From NCBI GenBank assembly GCA_902795135.1, contig CADBJW010000004.1, positions 1-64,000 of the forward strand: DNA of 64,000 bases, written 5' to 3'. The stretch is from an uncultured Eubacteriales bacterium (lineage in GTDB: Bacteria; Bacillota; Clostridia; Peptostreptococcales; Anaerovoracaceae). Position 1 is the stretch's first letter. Every line of letters begins with the position of its first letter. Positions 23,496 to 32,645 of this stretch are shown here, piece by piece. The position numbers and the translations under genes were made by a program. A model generated the notes under the pieces. That model ran no database searches, was not told where the DNA came from, and saw only the letters and a program-made list of their open reading frames with translations.

Positions 23496-25043
23496 ATGAA
23501 CAAGCTTGAACAGCTCCTCGAGAAAAAAGCACACCTTGCAATGGGTGGAGGAGAGAAAAGAATCGAGTCACAGCACAAGAAAGGCAAGCTGACAGCTCGA
23601 GAAAGATTGAACATTTTGTTCGACAAGGATACTTTCGTTGAAGTGGACACTTTCGTTAAAAACAGATGCCCGTTTTATGGAATGCCTGAGAAGGATATGC
23701 CTGGTGATGGCGTAGTAACAGGCTACGGACAGATAGACGGAAGACTGGTATTTGCCTTTGCACAGGACTTCACCGTTGGTGGAGGCTCTCTGGGTGAATA
23801 TCACGGAGAAAAAATCGTTAAGGTTCAGGGACTGGCCCTGAAGATGGGTGCACCATTTGTTGGACTGCAGGATTCCGGCGGCGCCAGAATCGAAGAAGGC
23901 GTTGCTCCGCTTTCCGGATTTGGTAAGATCTTCCACAACAATACGATTTCATCCGGCGTTATTCCGCAGATTTCAGTTATCATGGGACCTTGCGCAGGCG
24001 GTGCAGTTTATTCACCGGCGATTACAGACTTTATCTTCATGGTCGACCAGACATCACAGATGTTCATTACAGGTCCGAACGTAATCAAGACCGTAACCGG
24101 TGAAATTGTTACATCAGAACAGCTCGGCGGAGCCAGAACACACAACACGATCAGTGGTGTTGCTCACTTCATGGGAGCAAACGATGAAGAAACACTGATG
24201 ATGGTAAGAGAGCTTCTCACTTATCTGCCTTCCAACAATAAGGAGATGCCTCCGGCTTATGCATGCACGGATGATGTGAACAGACTGATTCCGGAATTTA
24301 ACACGATTATTCCGGACAACCCGAATAAAGCTTACGACATGTATGACATTATCAGAGGAATTGCTGACGACGGCAAGTTCTTCGATGTAATGCCACTGTA
24401 TGCGAAGAATATTATTACTTGCTTTATCAGAATGGCCGGATCAACGGTTGGCGTTATTGCGAACCAGCCGGCAGTTGGTGCAGGATGTCTTGACATCAAC
24501 GCTTCCGATAAGGCTGCCAGATTCGTAAGAAGATGTGACGCATTCAACATTCCGGTACTGACACTGGAAGACGTTCCTGGATTCCTGCCTGGAACAAATC
24601 AGGAATACGGCGGAATCATCAGACACGGTGCGAAACTGCTTTATGCATACTGCGAAGCAACCGTTCCTAAGGTAACCATGATTCTGAGAAAAGCTTACGG
24701 CGGAGCATACATCGCAATGTGTAACAAGGAACTGGGATCCGATATGGTTCTGGCATGGCCATCCGCACAGATCGCAGTTATGGGCGCTGAAGGTGCAGTA
24801 AACATCATGTCATCGGTTAAGAAAGAGCTGAAGGAAGCAGAGGATCCGGAAGCCCTGAGAAAGCAGAGAATCGATGAATATGAAGAGCTGTTCAACAACC
24901 CTTACTATGCAGCAGGTCTCGGATATGTGGATGATGTTATCGAACCGGCAACGGCAAGACAGAGAATCATCAGCGCACTGGATATGCTCAAGACAAAGAG
25001 AGAAACATTGCCGCCTAAGAAGCATGGCGATATTCCACTCTAG
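23496..25043 (+). CDS. mmdA: Biotin-dependent acyl-CoA decarboxylase/carboxylase, carboxyltransferase subunit
   Basis: The 515-residue protein belongs to the MmdA/PccB carboxyltransferase family, moving CO2 between an acyl-CoA (typically methylmalonyl-CoA or propionyl-CoA) and carboxybiotin. Acyl-CoA and biotin-binding segments are seen in GQIDGRLVFAFAQDFTVGGG, MGPCAGGAVYSPA and the C-terminal LRKAYGGAYIAMC. It is followed by an OadG-like membrane subunit and a biotin carrier, the arrangement of sodium-pumping decarboxylases. The membrane beta subunit that would pump sodium is absent here, so a carboxylase or transcarboxylase role cannot be excluded. The substrate is assigned by family only. 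A strong AAGGAGG precedes the ATG. Confidence 0.88.
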   Translation: MNKLEQLLEKKAHLAMGGGEKRIESQHKKGKLTARERLNILFDKDTFVEVDTFVKNRCPFYGMPEKDMPGDGVVTGYGQIDGRLVFAFAQDFTVGGGSLGEYHGEKIVKVQGLALKMGAPFVGLQDSGGARIEEGVAPLSGFGKIFHNNTISSGVIPQISVIMGPCAGGAVYSPAITDFIFMVDQTSQMFITGPNVIKTVTGEIVTSEQLGGARTHNTISGVAHFMGANDEETLMMVRELLTYLPSNNKEMPPAYACTDDVNRLIPEFNTIIPDNPNKAYDMYDIIRGIADDGKFFDVMPLYAKNIITCFIRMAGSTVGVIANQPAVGAGCLDINASDKAARFVRRCDAFNIPVLTLEDVPGFLPGTNQEYGGIIRHGAKLLYAYCEATVPKVTMILRKAYGGAYIAMCNKELGSDMVLAWPSAQIAVMGAEGAVNIMSSVKKELKEAEDPEALRKQRIDEYEELFNNPYYAAGLGYVDDVIEPATARQRIISALDMLKTKRETLPPKKHGDIPL

Positions 25044-25055
25044 GGAGGTGACGGC

Positions 25056-25484
25056 ATGGATACAAGCAATATGAGCTTAATGGAGATCTTCTCGAACCCG
25101 GATACAATGCATTCCTTGTCCATGGGAGAGAAGATGCAGGCCTCTCTCATAACCATGATCATGGGTCTGGGAATCACATTTATGATTCTGATTCTCATCT
25201 GGATCTTTATCGCGATCATGGGTAAGGTCATGGGACTGGCAAGCAAACCTAAAACAAAAGCAGCAGAGCCGGCACCGGCAGCGGCTGCAGCAGCACCGGC
25301 ACCTGTTGAAGCTGCAGAGGAATCAGACGAAAGTCTGGTCGCTGTTATCGCAGCTGCCATTGCAGCGTATGAGGGGGCAAATGCAAGCAACCTTGTGGTT
25401 AAGAAGATAACCAGACTTTCAGGAGAACAGACCCCTTGGGGTAATTTCGGACTGGAAGACAGGCTTGATACGAGGAAGTTTTAG
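25056..25484 (+). CDS. OadG-like small membrane subunit of the decarboxylase
   Basis: The 142-residue protein has one transmembrane helix (about 29-53, GLGITFMILILIWIFIAIMGK), then an Ala/Pro-rich linker (about 65-90) and a C-terminal segment with VIAAAIAAYEG. This is the layout of MmdD/OadG, which holds the decarboxylase complex together at the membrane and contacts the biotin carrier. GGGAGGTG precedes the ATG, 12 bases after mmdA. The assignment rests on layout and neighbourhood, since OadG-family sequences are poorly conserved. Confidence 0.82.
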   Translation: MDTSNMSLMEIFSNPDTMHSLSMGEKMQASLITMIMGLGITFMILILIWIFIAIMGKVMGLASKPKTKAAEPAPAAAAAAPAPVEAAEESDESLVAVIAAAIAAYEGANASNLVVKKITRLSGEQTPWGNFGLEDRLDTRKF

Positions 25485-25520
25485 CATAGAGTAGGAAATA
25501 ATCGAAAGGAACGAAAACAA

Positions 25521-25925
25521 ATGAAAAAATATAACATCACTGTAAACGGAACAACATATGCAGTAGAAGTTGAAGACTTAGGCGGAGCACCTGCACCAGC
25601 AGCAGCATCCTATGCAGCACCTGCACCAGCAGCAGCTCCAGCAGCACCTGCACCTGCAGCAGCTCCAGCTCCAGCACCTGCAGCAGCGGCAGCTCCAGCA
25701 GCAGCAGGCGGCGGCGCTAACGTAACGGCTCCAATGCCAGGAACCGTTCTGGATGTAAAAGTAACAGAAGGTCAGGCCGTTAAGGCTGGCGAAACAGTTC
25801 TCATTCTGGAAGCTATGAAGATGGAAAACGAAATCTCAGCACCAGCAGACGGAACAGTTGACAAGATCGTAGCAGCGAAGGGTTCATCGGTTAACTCAGG
25901 CGACGTTCTTATTACACTCAAATAG
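25521..25925 (+). CDS. mmdC: Biotin carboxyl carrier protein of the decarboxylase
   Basis: The 134-residue protein has a short N-terminal segment, a long Ala/Pro linker (about 25-70) and a biotinyl domain with the attachment lysine in EAMKMENE. It shuttles carboxybiotin between the carboxyltransferase and its partner subunit. It should be a main target of the BirA encoded nearby. The linker is encoded by GC-rich repetitive DNA. The gene ends shortly before a terminator, closing the operon. Confidence 0.9.
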   Translation: MKKYNITVNGTTYAVEVEDLGGAPAPAAASYAAPAPAAAPAAPAPAAAPAPAPAAAAAPAAAGGGANVTAPMPGTVLDVKVTEGQAVKAGETVLILEAMKMENEISAPADGTVDKIVAAKGSSVNSGDVLITLK

Positions 25926-25958
25926 TGTATAGTATTTTGGATTTAAGGATATAGAAAG

Positions 25959-25998
25959 AGGATGGGACAACGGACAAGACCTTTGTCTCATCCTTTTG
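25959..25998 (+). terminator. Terminator of the decarboxylase operon
   Basis: A 12-bp stem with one G-T pair (25959-25970 with 25983-25994) ends in TTTT. It separates the decarboxylase genes from coaX. Confidence 0.8.
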
Positions 25999-26050
25999 AC
26001 GTTGAGCGAGGGCGACTGCAACGGACGCAGCGGCAAAGCGGAGGAAAGAA

Positions 26051-26917
26051 ATGTTATTAGCTTTTGATGTAGGAAATACGAATATAGTTCTCGGCGTATT
26101 CAAAGATGGTAAAATGATCACCAACTGGAGAATGGAGACAGATAACCGAAAGAGCGCGGATGAATACGGAATGATCATCCATCAGCTGTTCGCCTATGAG
26201 AACCTGGATATTAGTGAAGTAAAAGATGTAATTATCTCTACGGTTGTCCCTTCGATATTGTACACACTGCAGCACTTGTCGCAGAAGTACTTTAACACCC
26301 GGGCAATCGTAATCGGACCAGGAATCAAAACCGGGCTGGTCGTAAAATACGATAATCCTAAGCAGGTCGGAGCAGATAGAATCGTAAATGCGGTTGCTGC
26401 CCACGCCAAGTATGGCGGTCCGCTTATTGTCATAGATCTTGGTACAGCGACAACCTTCTGTGCCATAACCGAAAATGCAGAATATATTGGCGGAACCATC
26501 GCACCGGGCCTTAAAATTTCCTCGGATGCGTTGTTTGAAAAGACTGCGAAACTGCCAAAAGTCGAACTGGAAGAACCCGGCCATGTAATCTGCCGGAATA
26601 CCATCAACAGCATGCAGTCCGGTCTCGTGTACGGTCATATGGGACTGGTCGAGTTCATTGTCCGGAAGATGAAACAGGAACTCGTCGAATACTGCACGAA
26701 AAACGGCACAGACATTCGGGAGAGCGACATTAAGGTCATTGCTACCGGTGGACTGGCAACCCTGATCGACAAAGGGGTCGAGTGCATCAATGTGGTTGAC
26801 AAACTGCTCACACTGGATGGCCTGGAGATCATCTATCGAAAAAACAAGAAGTGCAGAAAAAAGGCGTCCGAAGAAGAAATTCGTCAGGATGTTATGATGT
26901 ACGAAGGGAAACTGTAA
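26051..26917 (+). CDS. coaX: Type III pantothenate kinase
   Basis: The 288-residue CoaX enzyme phosphorylates pantothenate in the first step of CoA synthesis and is insensitive to CoA feedback. The ASKHA nucleotide loop is MLLAFDVGNTNIVLGVF, followed by GADRIVNAVAA and VIDLGTATTFC, which match the family. The C-terminus is extended by a basic stretch (RKNKKCRKKASEEE), which is unusual and may be strain-specific. GGAGGA precedes the ATG. dusB follows after 16 bases, so the two probably form an operon. Confidence 0.94.
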   Translation: MLLAFDVGNTNIVLGVFKDGKMITNWRMETDNRKSADEYGMIIHQLFAYENLDISEVKDVIISTVVPSILYTLQHLSQKYFNTRAIVIGPGIKTGLVVKYDNPKQVGADRIVNAVAAHAKYGGPLIVIDLGTATTFCAITENAEYIGGTIAPGLKISSDALFEKTAKLPKVELEEPGHVICRNTINSMQSGLVYGHMGLVEFIVRKMKQELVEYCTKNGTDIRESDIKVIATGGLATLIDKGVECINVVDKLLTLDGLEIIYRKNKKCRKKASEEEIRQDVMMYEGKL

Positions 26918-26933
26918 AGGAGAGATTGGTACC

Positions 26934-27983
26934 GTGACCCTGAGGATCGGAGATTTAGAACTGCAAAACCCATTTCTGCTGGCACCGCTGGCAGGAATCA
27001 CAGATAAAACAATGAGAAGCCTCTGCAGCGAGCAAGGGGCTTCTTTGACATATACGGAAATGGTCAGCGCCAAAGGCCTTTGGTACGGGGACAGCAATAC
27101 GGAGCGGCTTTTGGAAGTCGGCAATCAGGAAGGTCCCGTAGCAGTACAGCTCTTTGGCAGTGAACCGGAAATCATGGAGCGGGCGGTTTGGTGCCTTTGC
27201 AAAGGCAAACGCATGAAGCGAGGCGAGGTGATCGACGGACCGGAAGGAGCCGGTGCGCCTGCCCTGATCGATTTGAATGCGGGCTGTCCGGTTCCTAAAA
27301 TTGTTCGCAATGGCGAGGGCTCTGCGCTGCTGAAAGATCTGGACAGACTGCACGATGTGGCAGCCGCCATGGTGCGTGGCGGGAGTGTGCCCATTACAGC
27401 TAAGATTCGCATCGGGTTTGCCCGCGAAGAAAATGTTGCCGTCGAAGCTGCAAAGGCTTTGGAAGCGGCCGGCGTATCGGCCGTGACCGTGCATGGCAGA
27501 ACCCGGGAACAGTATTACGAAGGAAAAGCCGATTGGCAGACCATTGCGGACGTGAAGAAATCCGTTCATATTCCGGTTATCGGAAACGGTGACGTGAAAT
27601 GCGGCGCGGATGCGATTCGGATGATGGACGAGACCGGATGCGACGGTGTGATGATTGCCCGTGGAGCTCTGGGAAATCCGTGGATCTTTGCGGATGCAGC
27701 CGCTCTGTGGCAAGAAAAAACCGGCCAGCACGGGCCGGAAACGAGCGCTTTCCCTTCGGCTGGGAGCACCTTCCTTCCGCCGACGAAGGAAGAACGCATG
27801 GTCATGCTGATTCGCCATCTCGACATGCTTGTTGCGGATAAAGGCGAGCGCATCGCAGTCCGTGAAATGCGCAAGCACATTGCCTGGTATACAAAAGGAA
27901 TGCACGGCGCCACATCCGTGCGCCGTGCAGTTAATACCATGGAACATGCTGCAGATGTAAAACATCTTATAAAGAAATTTTAG
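26934..27983 (+). CDS. dusB: tRNA-dihydrouridine synthase
   Basis: The 349-residue FMN-dependent enzyme reduces uridines in the tRNA D-loop. The TIM-barrel begins with NPFLLAPLAGITDKTMRSLC. The catalytic cysteine motif is NAGCPVPKIV, and FMN-binding features are VHGRTREQYYEGKADW and IGNGDV. It starts at GTG with GGAG upstream. Two short insertions rich in Gly and Pro are present, near residue 95 (GEVIDGPEGAGAP) and near residue 270. Its 3' end overlaps the convergent CoA-transferase gene by 17 bases. Confidence 0.93.
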   Translation: MTLRIGDLELQNPFLLAPLAGITDKTMRSLCSEQGASLTYTEMVSAKGLWYGDSNTERLLEVGNQEGPVAVQLFGSEPEIMERAVWCLCKGKRMKRGEVIDGPEGAGAPALIDLNAGCPVPKIVRNGEGSALLKDLDRLHDVAAAMVRGGSVPITAKIRIGFAREENVAVEAAKALEAAGVSAVTVHGRTREQYYEGKADWQTIADVKKSVHIPVIGNGDVKCGADAIRMMDETGCDGVMIARGALGNPWIFADAAALWQEKTGQHGPETSAFPSAGSTFLPPTKEERMVMLIRHLDMLVADKGERIAVREMRKHIAWYTKGMHGATSVRRAVNTMEHAADVKHLIKKF

Positions 27984-29325
27984 AAGTATTCTTCCAGATA
28001 CCCATCTTTTCTGCTTTTTTTATGAGTTCATCACGGAAGTCCGGATGAGCGATGTTGATCAGCAGTTCTGCTCTCTCCCAGGTGTTCTTACCCTTGAGGT
28101 TTGCAATGCCGTATTCCGTTACGACGAAGTTGGTCGCAGTTCTCGGCGTCGTGACGATACTTCCTGCCGGCAGAACCGGGCTGATGAGCGAAACTCTGGT
28201 TCCATCCTTGAGCGTTCTGGTGGACGGGGTGCAGAGGAAGCTCTTGCCGCCTTTCGAAGCATAGGCACCAAGAACGAAGTCCAGCTGACCGCCGGTACCG
28301 GAAATCTGCTGGGTTCCTGCGGATTCCGAGCAGACCTGTCCATAAAGGTCAACCTGAATACAACTGTTGATGGAAATAAAGTTTTTGATCTGGGCAACGG
28401 TTGTGATGCTGTTTACATAGTCAACCGGTGCGCTGCAGCAAATTGGGTTGTCATCGATAAAATCATACAGTCTCTTTGTTCCGCCTGCAAAGGTGTATAC
28501 AGCCTTTCCTTTATCGACCGGCTTATTACCGGTGAGTTTCCCTGCATCAAAGAGATCCACATAAGCGTCTACAAACATCTCGGTATGGGCGTTGATGTTT
28601 CTGACATCCGAATCAGCAAGCATGGAGCCGATGCATCCTGGTAGGGCACCGATACCAAGCTGAAGCGTGCTGTGGGACTCGATTTGAGAAACAACGTATT
28701 CTGCAATGTATCTATCAACCTTTGTCGGTTCTTTGTTGATCAATTCGTCCATCGGAGGGTTGGTGCCCTCAACGACGTAGTCGATACCGTAAAGGTTCAG
28801 CTGTGTCTGGTGTCCATGAGCGATCGGCATGTTTTCGTTAACTTCTACGATGACCTTCTTGGCACTTTTGATAACGCCCCAGATATCCGCAACCTGCGGT
28901 CCGATGTTGAAGTTGCCGTGTTTATCCATCGGAGCAACCTGGAAAAATGCGATGTCTACGCCACTGTCATTGTGCTGCCAGTAAACCGGCAGCTCATTAA
29001 ACATCATCGGGATGTACCAGCATCTGCCGGCCTTACTCATTTCTCTGTCAAAGGAACTGAAGTGGGCTGACGCGAAACGTACCTGGTCATTGGATTCCGT
29101 TGCGAGGAACGTTTCAAACGGGGTGCTTCTTACACCAACCGTGCTGACGATCTCAACATTTCTGAGTTCATGAGCCCGCTTAGCGAGGGCTTTGTCAATG
29201 TCTTTGACCGTACCGAGACCCAGCCCGAAATGGATTCTGCTGTTGTTTGGAACCATTTCGGCCGCGCGTTCAGCGGTAATCAGTTTCTTCTTATATTCTT
29301 GGTCGAGAAGTGATGTCTTATACAT
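27967..29325 (-). CDS. Acetyl-CoA hydrolase/CoA-transferase family enzyme
   Basis: The 452-residue protein, started at the ATG at 29325 with GGAGG upstream, belongs to the family of 4-hydroxybutyrate CoA-transferase and butyryl-CoA:acetate CoA-transferase. Conserved segments are HFGLGLGT near the N-terminus, LQLGIGALPGCIGSML in the middle and VVTEYGIANLKGK near the C-terminus. It would exchange CoA between acetyl-CoA and a short acyl acid during fermentation, which fits the neighbouring acyl-CoA decarboxylase. The exact acid is not clear. It is monocistronic with its own promoter. Confidence 0.88.
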   Translation of the reverse strand: MYKTSLLDQEYKKKLITAERAAEMVPNNSRIHFGLGLGTVKDIDKALAKRAHELRNVEIVSTVGVRSTPFETFLATESNDQVRFASAHFSSFDREMSKAGRCWYIPMMFNELPVYWQHNDSGVDIAFFQVAPMDKHGNFNIGPQVADIWGVIKSAKKVIVEVNENMPIAHGHQTQLNLYGIDYVVEGTNPPMDELINKEPTKVDRYIAEYVVSQIESHSTLQLGIGALPGCIGSMLADSDVRNINAHTEMFVDAYVDLFDAGKLTGNKPVDKGKAVYTFAGGTKRLYDFIDDNPICCSAPVDYVNSITTVAQIKNFISINSCIQVDLYGQVCSESAGTQQISGTGGQLDFVLGAYASKGGKSFLCTPSTRTLKDGTRVSLISPVLPAGSIVTTPRTATNFVVTEYGIANLKGKNTWERAELLINIAHPDFRDELIKKAEKMGIWKNTSKISL

Positions 29326-29367
29326 TATAAAACCTCCAACTTTGCATATAAAAATCACGTTGTTACC

Positions 29368-29395
29368 ATTGTATCATGCATGGGAAAAATGTAAA
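29368..29395 (-). promoter_or_regulatory. Sigma-A promoter of the CoA-transferase gene
   Basis: On the minus strand, TTTACA (29390-29395) and TACAAT (29368-29373) are 16 bases apart, about 43 bases upstream of the start codon. Confidence 0.6.
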
Positions 29396-29441
29396 TAGAA
29401 TTTTGTTATTTTTTTAACAACAATAAAATTCAAAAACATAG

Positions 29442-29470
29442 TTGACAAACAATATTATATGACGTATAGT
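29442..29470 (+). promoter_or_regulatory. Sigma-A promoter of the PadR operon
   Basis: A perfect TTGACA (29442-29447) and TATAGT (29465-29470) are separated by 17 bases, about 65 bases before the PadR-type gene. Confidence 0.8.
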
Positions 29471-29535
29471 ATTAAACAAGAAATAACATTACCATACTGC
29501 AGAAGGTAACATCAACCAAATGAAAGGAGGCGCAA

Positions 29536-29880
29536 ATGGCTTTTAAGATTGAATCCAGTCTGCTTGATGCATGCGCCCTCGCAATTCTACACAGAGGGGA
29601 TACTTACGGGTATGAGATCACACAGGAGATGAAAAAGGCAATCGTTGTTTCGGAGTCAACCCTTTATCCGGTGCTCCGGCGGCTTCAGAAGGAAGGCCTT
29701 TGCAAGACATACGATCAGCCGTATCAGGGTAGAAACCGCAGGTATTATCAGATAACGCCCAAAGGGGAAGAAAAGCTGAGGGATTACAGAAAGCAATGGG
29801 ATGATTACAGAAACGCGATACAGAAATTATTAGATGGTTCCGACGATAAGAAAGACAAAGGGGGTGTAGGCAGTGAATAG
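29536..29880 (+). CDS. PadR-family transcriptional regulator
   Basis: The 114-residue protein has the PadR winged helix: YGYEITQEMKK, then the recognition helix in STLYPVLRRLQKEGL, and a wing RNRRYYQITPKGEEKL. It is a short, subfamily-2-like form. With the following DUF1700 and DUF4097 genes it makes the common Firmicutes three-gene envelope module, and it probably represses its own operon until a membrane-related signal arrives. AAAGGAGG precedes the ATG. Its stop overlaps the next gene's GTG start. Confidence 0.92.
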   Translation: MAFKIESSLLDACALAILHRGDTYGYEITQEMKKAIVVSESTLYPVLRRLQKEGLCKTYDQPYQGRNRRYYQITPKGEEKLRDYRKQWDDYRNAIQKLLDGSDDKKDKGGVGSE

Positions 29881-30595
29881 AGAAGAGTTCATCTTAACAC
29901 TACGTAAAGAATTGTCGAAGCTGCCGCCAGAGGAAATCGTTGAAGCGACAGAATACTTCGAAGAAATATTTGCAGAAGCAACAGAAGGATTGGGAGAAGA
30001 GGAACGGCTGGCCGAGGAACAAAGGCTTGTCACGGAGTTTGGAAATCCAAAGCGAATTGCTGCCCAGATCAGAGCCGATTACGCGGCAAAAATTCTGGAA
30101 GGTGACGAGAGTCTGTTGGATCAGAAACCATCGGCTGGAAAGAAATTGTCGGCGGTATGGTGGATCATCATCGGGATCTGTTCGGCGCCGGTTTCGATTC
30201 CAATCGCAGGATGTCTTATCTGCCTGGCCATTGGCGTTATATGCTTCATGATCGGAATCTACGCCGGCATCATCGGCTGCGGATTCGGATCCCTGGCGGC
30301 GATCGTGGTAGGATGTGTATTTCTTTCCAGTTCGGTTTCGTCCGGTTTGATGACAATCGGCGCAGGTCTGGCCCTCCTCGCGATGTCGGCGGCGGCAGCG
30401 GTCGGGGCCTATATCGGAACAAGAGAAATGATCAAAGCCATCGCACGTTCCATCAAGGAGAGAAACGAAAAACGCAAGATGAACAAATACTCTAAGATGG
30501 CCGGTTCAGGAAATCCTGACGAGGAAGCCTGGGTCCGCACAGACGGTGAGGGGGCAAACGTCATAGAGGTCATGAAAGGGGGCACGGAGAAATGA
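29873..30595 (+). CDS. DUF1700-family membrane protein
   Basis: The 240-residue protein begins with a soluble acidic helical region containing LRKELSKLPPEEIVEATEYFEE, typical of DUF1700. It then has four or so glycine-rich hydrophobic helices (about 95-195) and a charged C-terminal tail. The function is unknown; members accompany PadR regulators and are thought to sense or shape the envelope. The start is GTG within the PadR gene end, with GGGGTG upstream. It overlaps the DUF4097 gene by four bases, so the three genes are translationally coupled. Confidence 0.85.
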   Translation: MNREEFILTLRKELSKLPPEEIVEATEYFEEIFAEATEGLGEEERLAEEQRLVTEFGNPKRIAAQIRADYAAKILEGDESLLDQKPSAGKKLSAVWWIIIGICSAPVSIPIAGCLICLAIGVICFMIGIYAGIIGCGFGSLAAIVVGCVFLSSSVSSGLMTIGAGLALLAMSAAAAVGAYIGTREMIKAIARSIKERNEKRKMNKYSKMAGSGNPDEEAWVRTDGEGANVIEVMKGGTEK

Positions 30596-31464
30596 GAAAG
30601 CTAAGGGTATTCTTTATAACATGTGCAGCTGTATTTGTAGTCGGGGTAGCGATGAGCATAGGTGGCGCGGCTGCAGGGGGCGTTCAGGGATTTGAAAAAG
30701 TCGCCGAAGACCGGGATTGGGTCACGACAGGTCCGGGAGCGCAGGCAACCGTCGAGCTGCAGGATCTGGACTTTGATGCTATCGAAGCCACCGGCGTTAT
30801 GGACGTCGTTATCGTCGGCGAAAGCAGCTATAGTGAAGTCGTCCGCGATTACAATCTCGAAGGGGCGGCGGAACCAAAAGCAGGAACGGCAGTCTGCGTA
30901 TTTGGATCAAACGTGGAGCCACCAGATGTGAAACTGGATGGCAAGACCTTGAAGCTTACCGGAGGGGCGGAGCAGGAGTTTCAGGGAATCAACTTGAACT
31001 TTTCTTCCGCCAGCGTATATCCGGCAGTGCTCGTATTCTGTTCGGACAAGGAGATCGATTCCATCAAGGTCAGCTCTGCGTTCAGCGATGTCACGCTCAA
31101 AGGCATTTCCGTTAAGCAGGCAGATATCCAATTAAATTATGGGGATGTAGAGACCGAAAACATTGTCAGTCAGGGGATTATGATTGATAACGAGTTCGGA
31201 GATGCGGCCCTTTCCGGAGACTTAAAAGGAACCACGGAAATCCAGCTGGAAGAAGGGGACATCGAGCTGGATACAAAAGCCGATCCAAAAGCTTATACCA
31301 TGAAAATCAAAACACAGGCTGGCGACATCACCATTGGGGATAAGGAAAACGGTGAATCAAAGGCAGACGAAGAGGGGTATTCATATACACAAACTGGCGG
31401 CGAAGACACGCTGCTCCTGGAAACGATTAACGGCGACGTGAAAGTCAGACAGATTTCACAATAA
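30592..31464 (+). CDS. DUF4097-type beta-helix surface protein
   Basis: The 290-residue protein has an N-terminal hydrophobic anchor or signal (about 6-27) and a DUF4097/adhesin-like repetitive region. Short strands repeat as in FSDVTLKGISVKQADIQLNY and FGDAALSGDLKG, consistent with a right-handed beta-helix outside the membrane. Its role is unknown. It is the third gene of the PadR/DUF1700/DUF4097 module, with its ATG overlapping the preceding stop. Confidence 0.82.
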   Translation: MRKLRVFFITCAAVFVVGVAMSIGGAAAGGVQGFEKVAEDRDWVTTGPGAQATVELQDLDFDAIEATGVMDVVIVGESSYSEVVRDYNLEGAAEPKAGTAVCVFGSNVEPPDVKLDGKTLKLTGGAEQEFQGINLNFSSASVYPAVLVFCSDKEIDSIKVSSAFSDVTLKGISVKQADIQLNYGDVETENIVSQGIMIDNEFGDAALSGDLKGTTEIQLEEGDIELDTKADPKAYTMKIKTQAGDITIGDKENGESKADEEGYSYTQTGGEDTLLLETINGDVKVRQISQ

Positions 31465-31487
31465 GAACCGATTTGGAGGAACGAGAT

Positions 31488-32552
31488 ATGAAACAGATAC
31501 GAATCGCCTTGATCGGATATGGAAACGTGGGCAAAGCCTTTGCGCGCATGCTGATTCGAAAAAAGAACTATATTATGGAGACCTTTGGATGCGAACCGGT
31601 CATCACGGCCATTTGCACAGGCAGCCGGGGCGGGATTCTTAGCGCGGCCGATCCTGCCGGCGCGTGTGGTACAGCCGCTGCTTGCGGAATCGATACGGAG
31701 CATCTGAGCGATGACCAATTTGACCGCGGACTGGATGCCTTTGCAATCATCGATTCCGGACAGTACGACGTTATGGTGGAACTGACACCGATCAACATTA
31801 TGACTGGCATGCCGGCCACCGAACACGTCCGGCGGGCTCTGAATCTGGGAAAGCACGTCATTACCGCCAACAAAGGGCCGATTGCATGGGCCTACCGGGA
31901 ACTGCGGGATCTGGCCCGGGAGAAAGGCGTGCAGTTCCTCTATGAGGCGACCGTTATGGACGGGGTTCCGGTCTACAATCTGGCTCGTGAAACGCTGATG
32001 GGCTGCCAGATTACGGAAGTCAGCGGCATATTCAACGCCACCACCAACTTCATCCTGACGGAAATGGAAAAGGGCTCCAGCTTCGAGGACGCCGTTGCGG
32101 AAGGCAGGCGGCAGGGCTTTGTGGAAGCGGATCCCAGCATGGATATCGATGGTTGGGACGCGGCAGCCAAGCTTACGGCACTCATGAATGTGTTGATGGA
32201 CGTGCACATTACACCCCTCGACATTGACCGGACCGGCATCAGCGCGATTACAAAAGCCCAGATCGAGGAAGCGGCCGCCCAAGGCAAAAAAATCAAACTG
32301 ATTTGCCGCGGCGTGCTGACAGAGGGAAAGGACGGCGGCCTTACTCCGGTGGGAAGCGTCAAACCAACTTTGGTGGATCAGGAGAGTCTCCCGGCAATTA
32401 TGGATGCCACGTCCTCCTACGTGTCGGTCATGACGGATCTCATGGGCGGCGTGACGGTCATCGAGGAGCCTTTTGAACCGGAAATCGACCATACGGCCTA
32501 CGGGGTGCTCAGCGACGTGCTTAGGATCCTGGCAAATGCCCATGCGAGATGA
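31488..32552 (+). CDS. hom: Homoserine dehydrogenase, short form
   Basis: The 354-residue protein has the NAD(P) loop IALIGYGNVGKAFARML and the homoserine-dehydrogenase catalytic segments ANKGPIAWAYREL, FLYEATVMDGVPV and GIFNATTNFILTEME. It reduces aspartate semialdehyde to homoserine. The C-terminal ACT domain of feedback-inhibited forms is absent. I chose the ATG at 31488 because TTGGAGGAACG lies upstream. It is 23 bases after the DUF4097 gene and may be partly read through from it, although the functions are unrelated. Confidence 0.86.
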   Translation: MKQIRIALIGYGNVGKAFARMLIRKKNYIMETFGCEPVITAICTGSRGGILSAADPAGACGTAAACGIDTEHLSDDQFDRGLDAFAIIDSGQYDVMVELTPINIMTGMPATEHVRRALNLGKHVITANKGPIAWAYRELRDLAREKGVQFLYEATVMDGVPVYNLARETLMGCQITEVSGIFNATTNFILTEMEKGSSFEDAVAEGRRQGFVEADPSMDIDGWDAAAKLTALMNVLMDVHITPLDIDRTGISAITKAQIEEAAAQGKKIKLICRGVLTEGKDGGLTPVGSVKPTLVDQESLPAIMDATSSYVSVMTDLMGGVTVIEEPFEPEIDHTAYGVLSDVLRILANAHAR

Positions 32553-32575
32553 ACTTGACAATCGTATAAAAGAAG

Positions 32576-32609
32576 ATAAAATGTATATACAGACGTATAT
32601 ACATTTTAT
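32576..32609. promoter_or_regulatory. Perfect 15-bp inverted repeat upstream of the toxin-antitoxin pair
   Basis: Arms at 32576-32590 and 32595-32609, an AT-rich sequence beginning ATAAAATGTATATAC, are exact complements around AGAC. They lie just downstream of TTGACA (32554-32559) and over the likely -10 region. This fits an operator for autoregulation by the antitoxin better than a terminator, since no G/C-rich stem is present. Confidence 0.65.
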
Positions 32610-32645
32610 TTGATTGTGACAACGAAAAGTTACAGGGGGAAGACG

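Noticed and set aside
26057..27124. Long minus-strand frame across coaX and dusB
   Set aside because: It is antisense to two well-recognised genes, without a ribosome binding site or domain.
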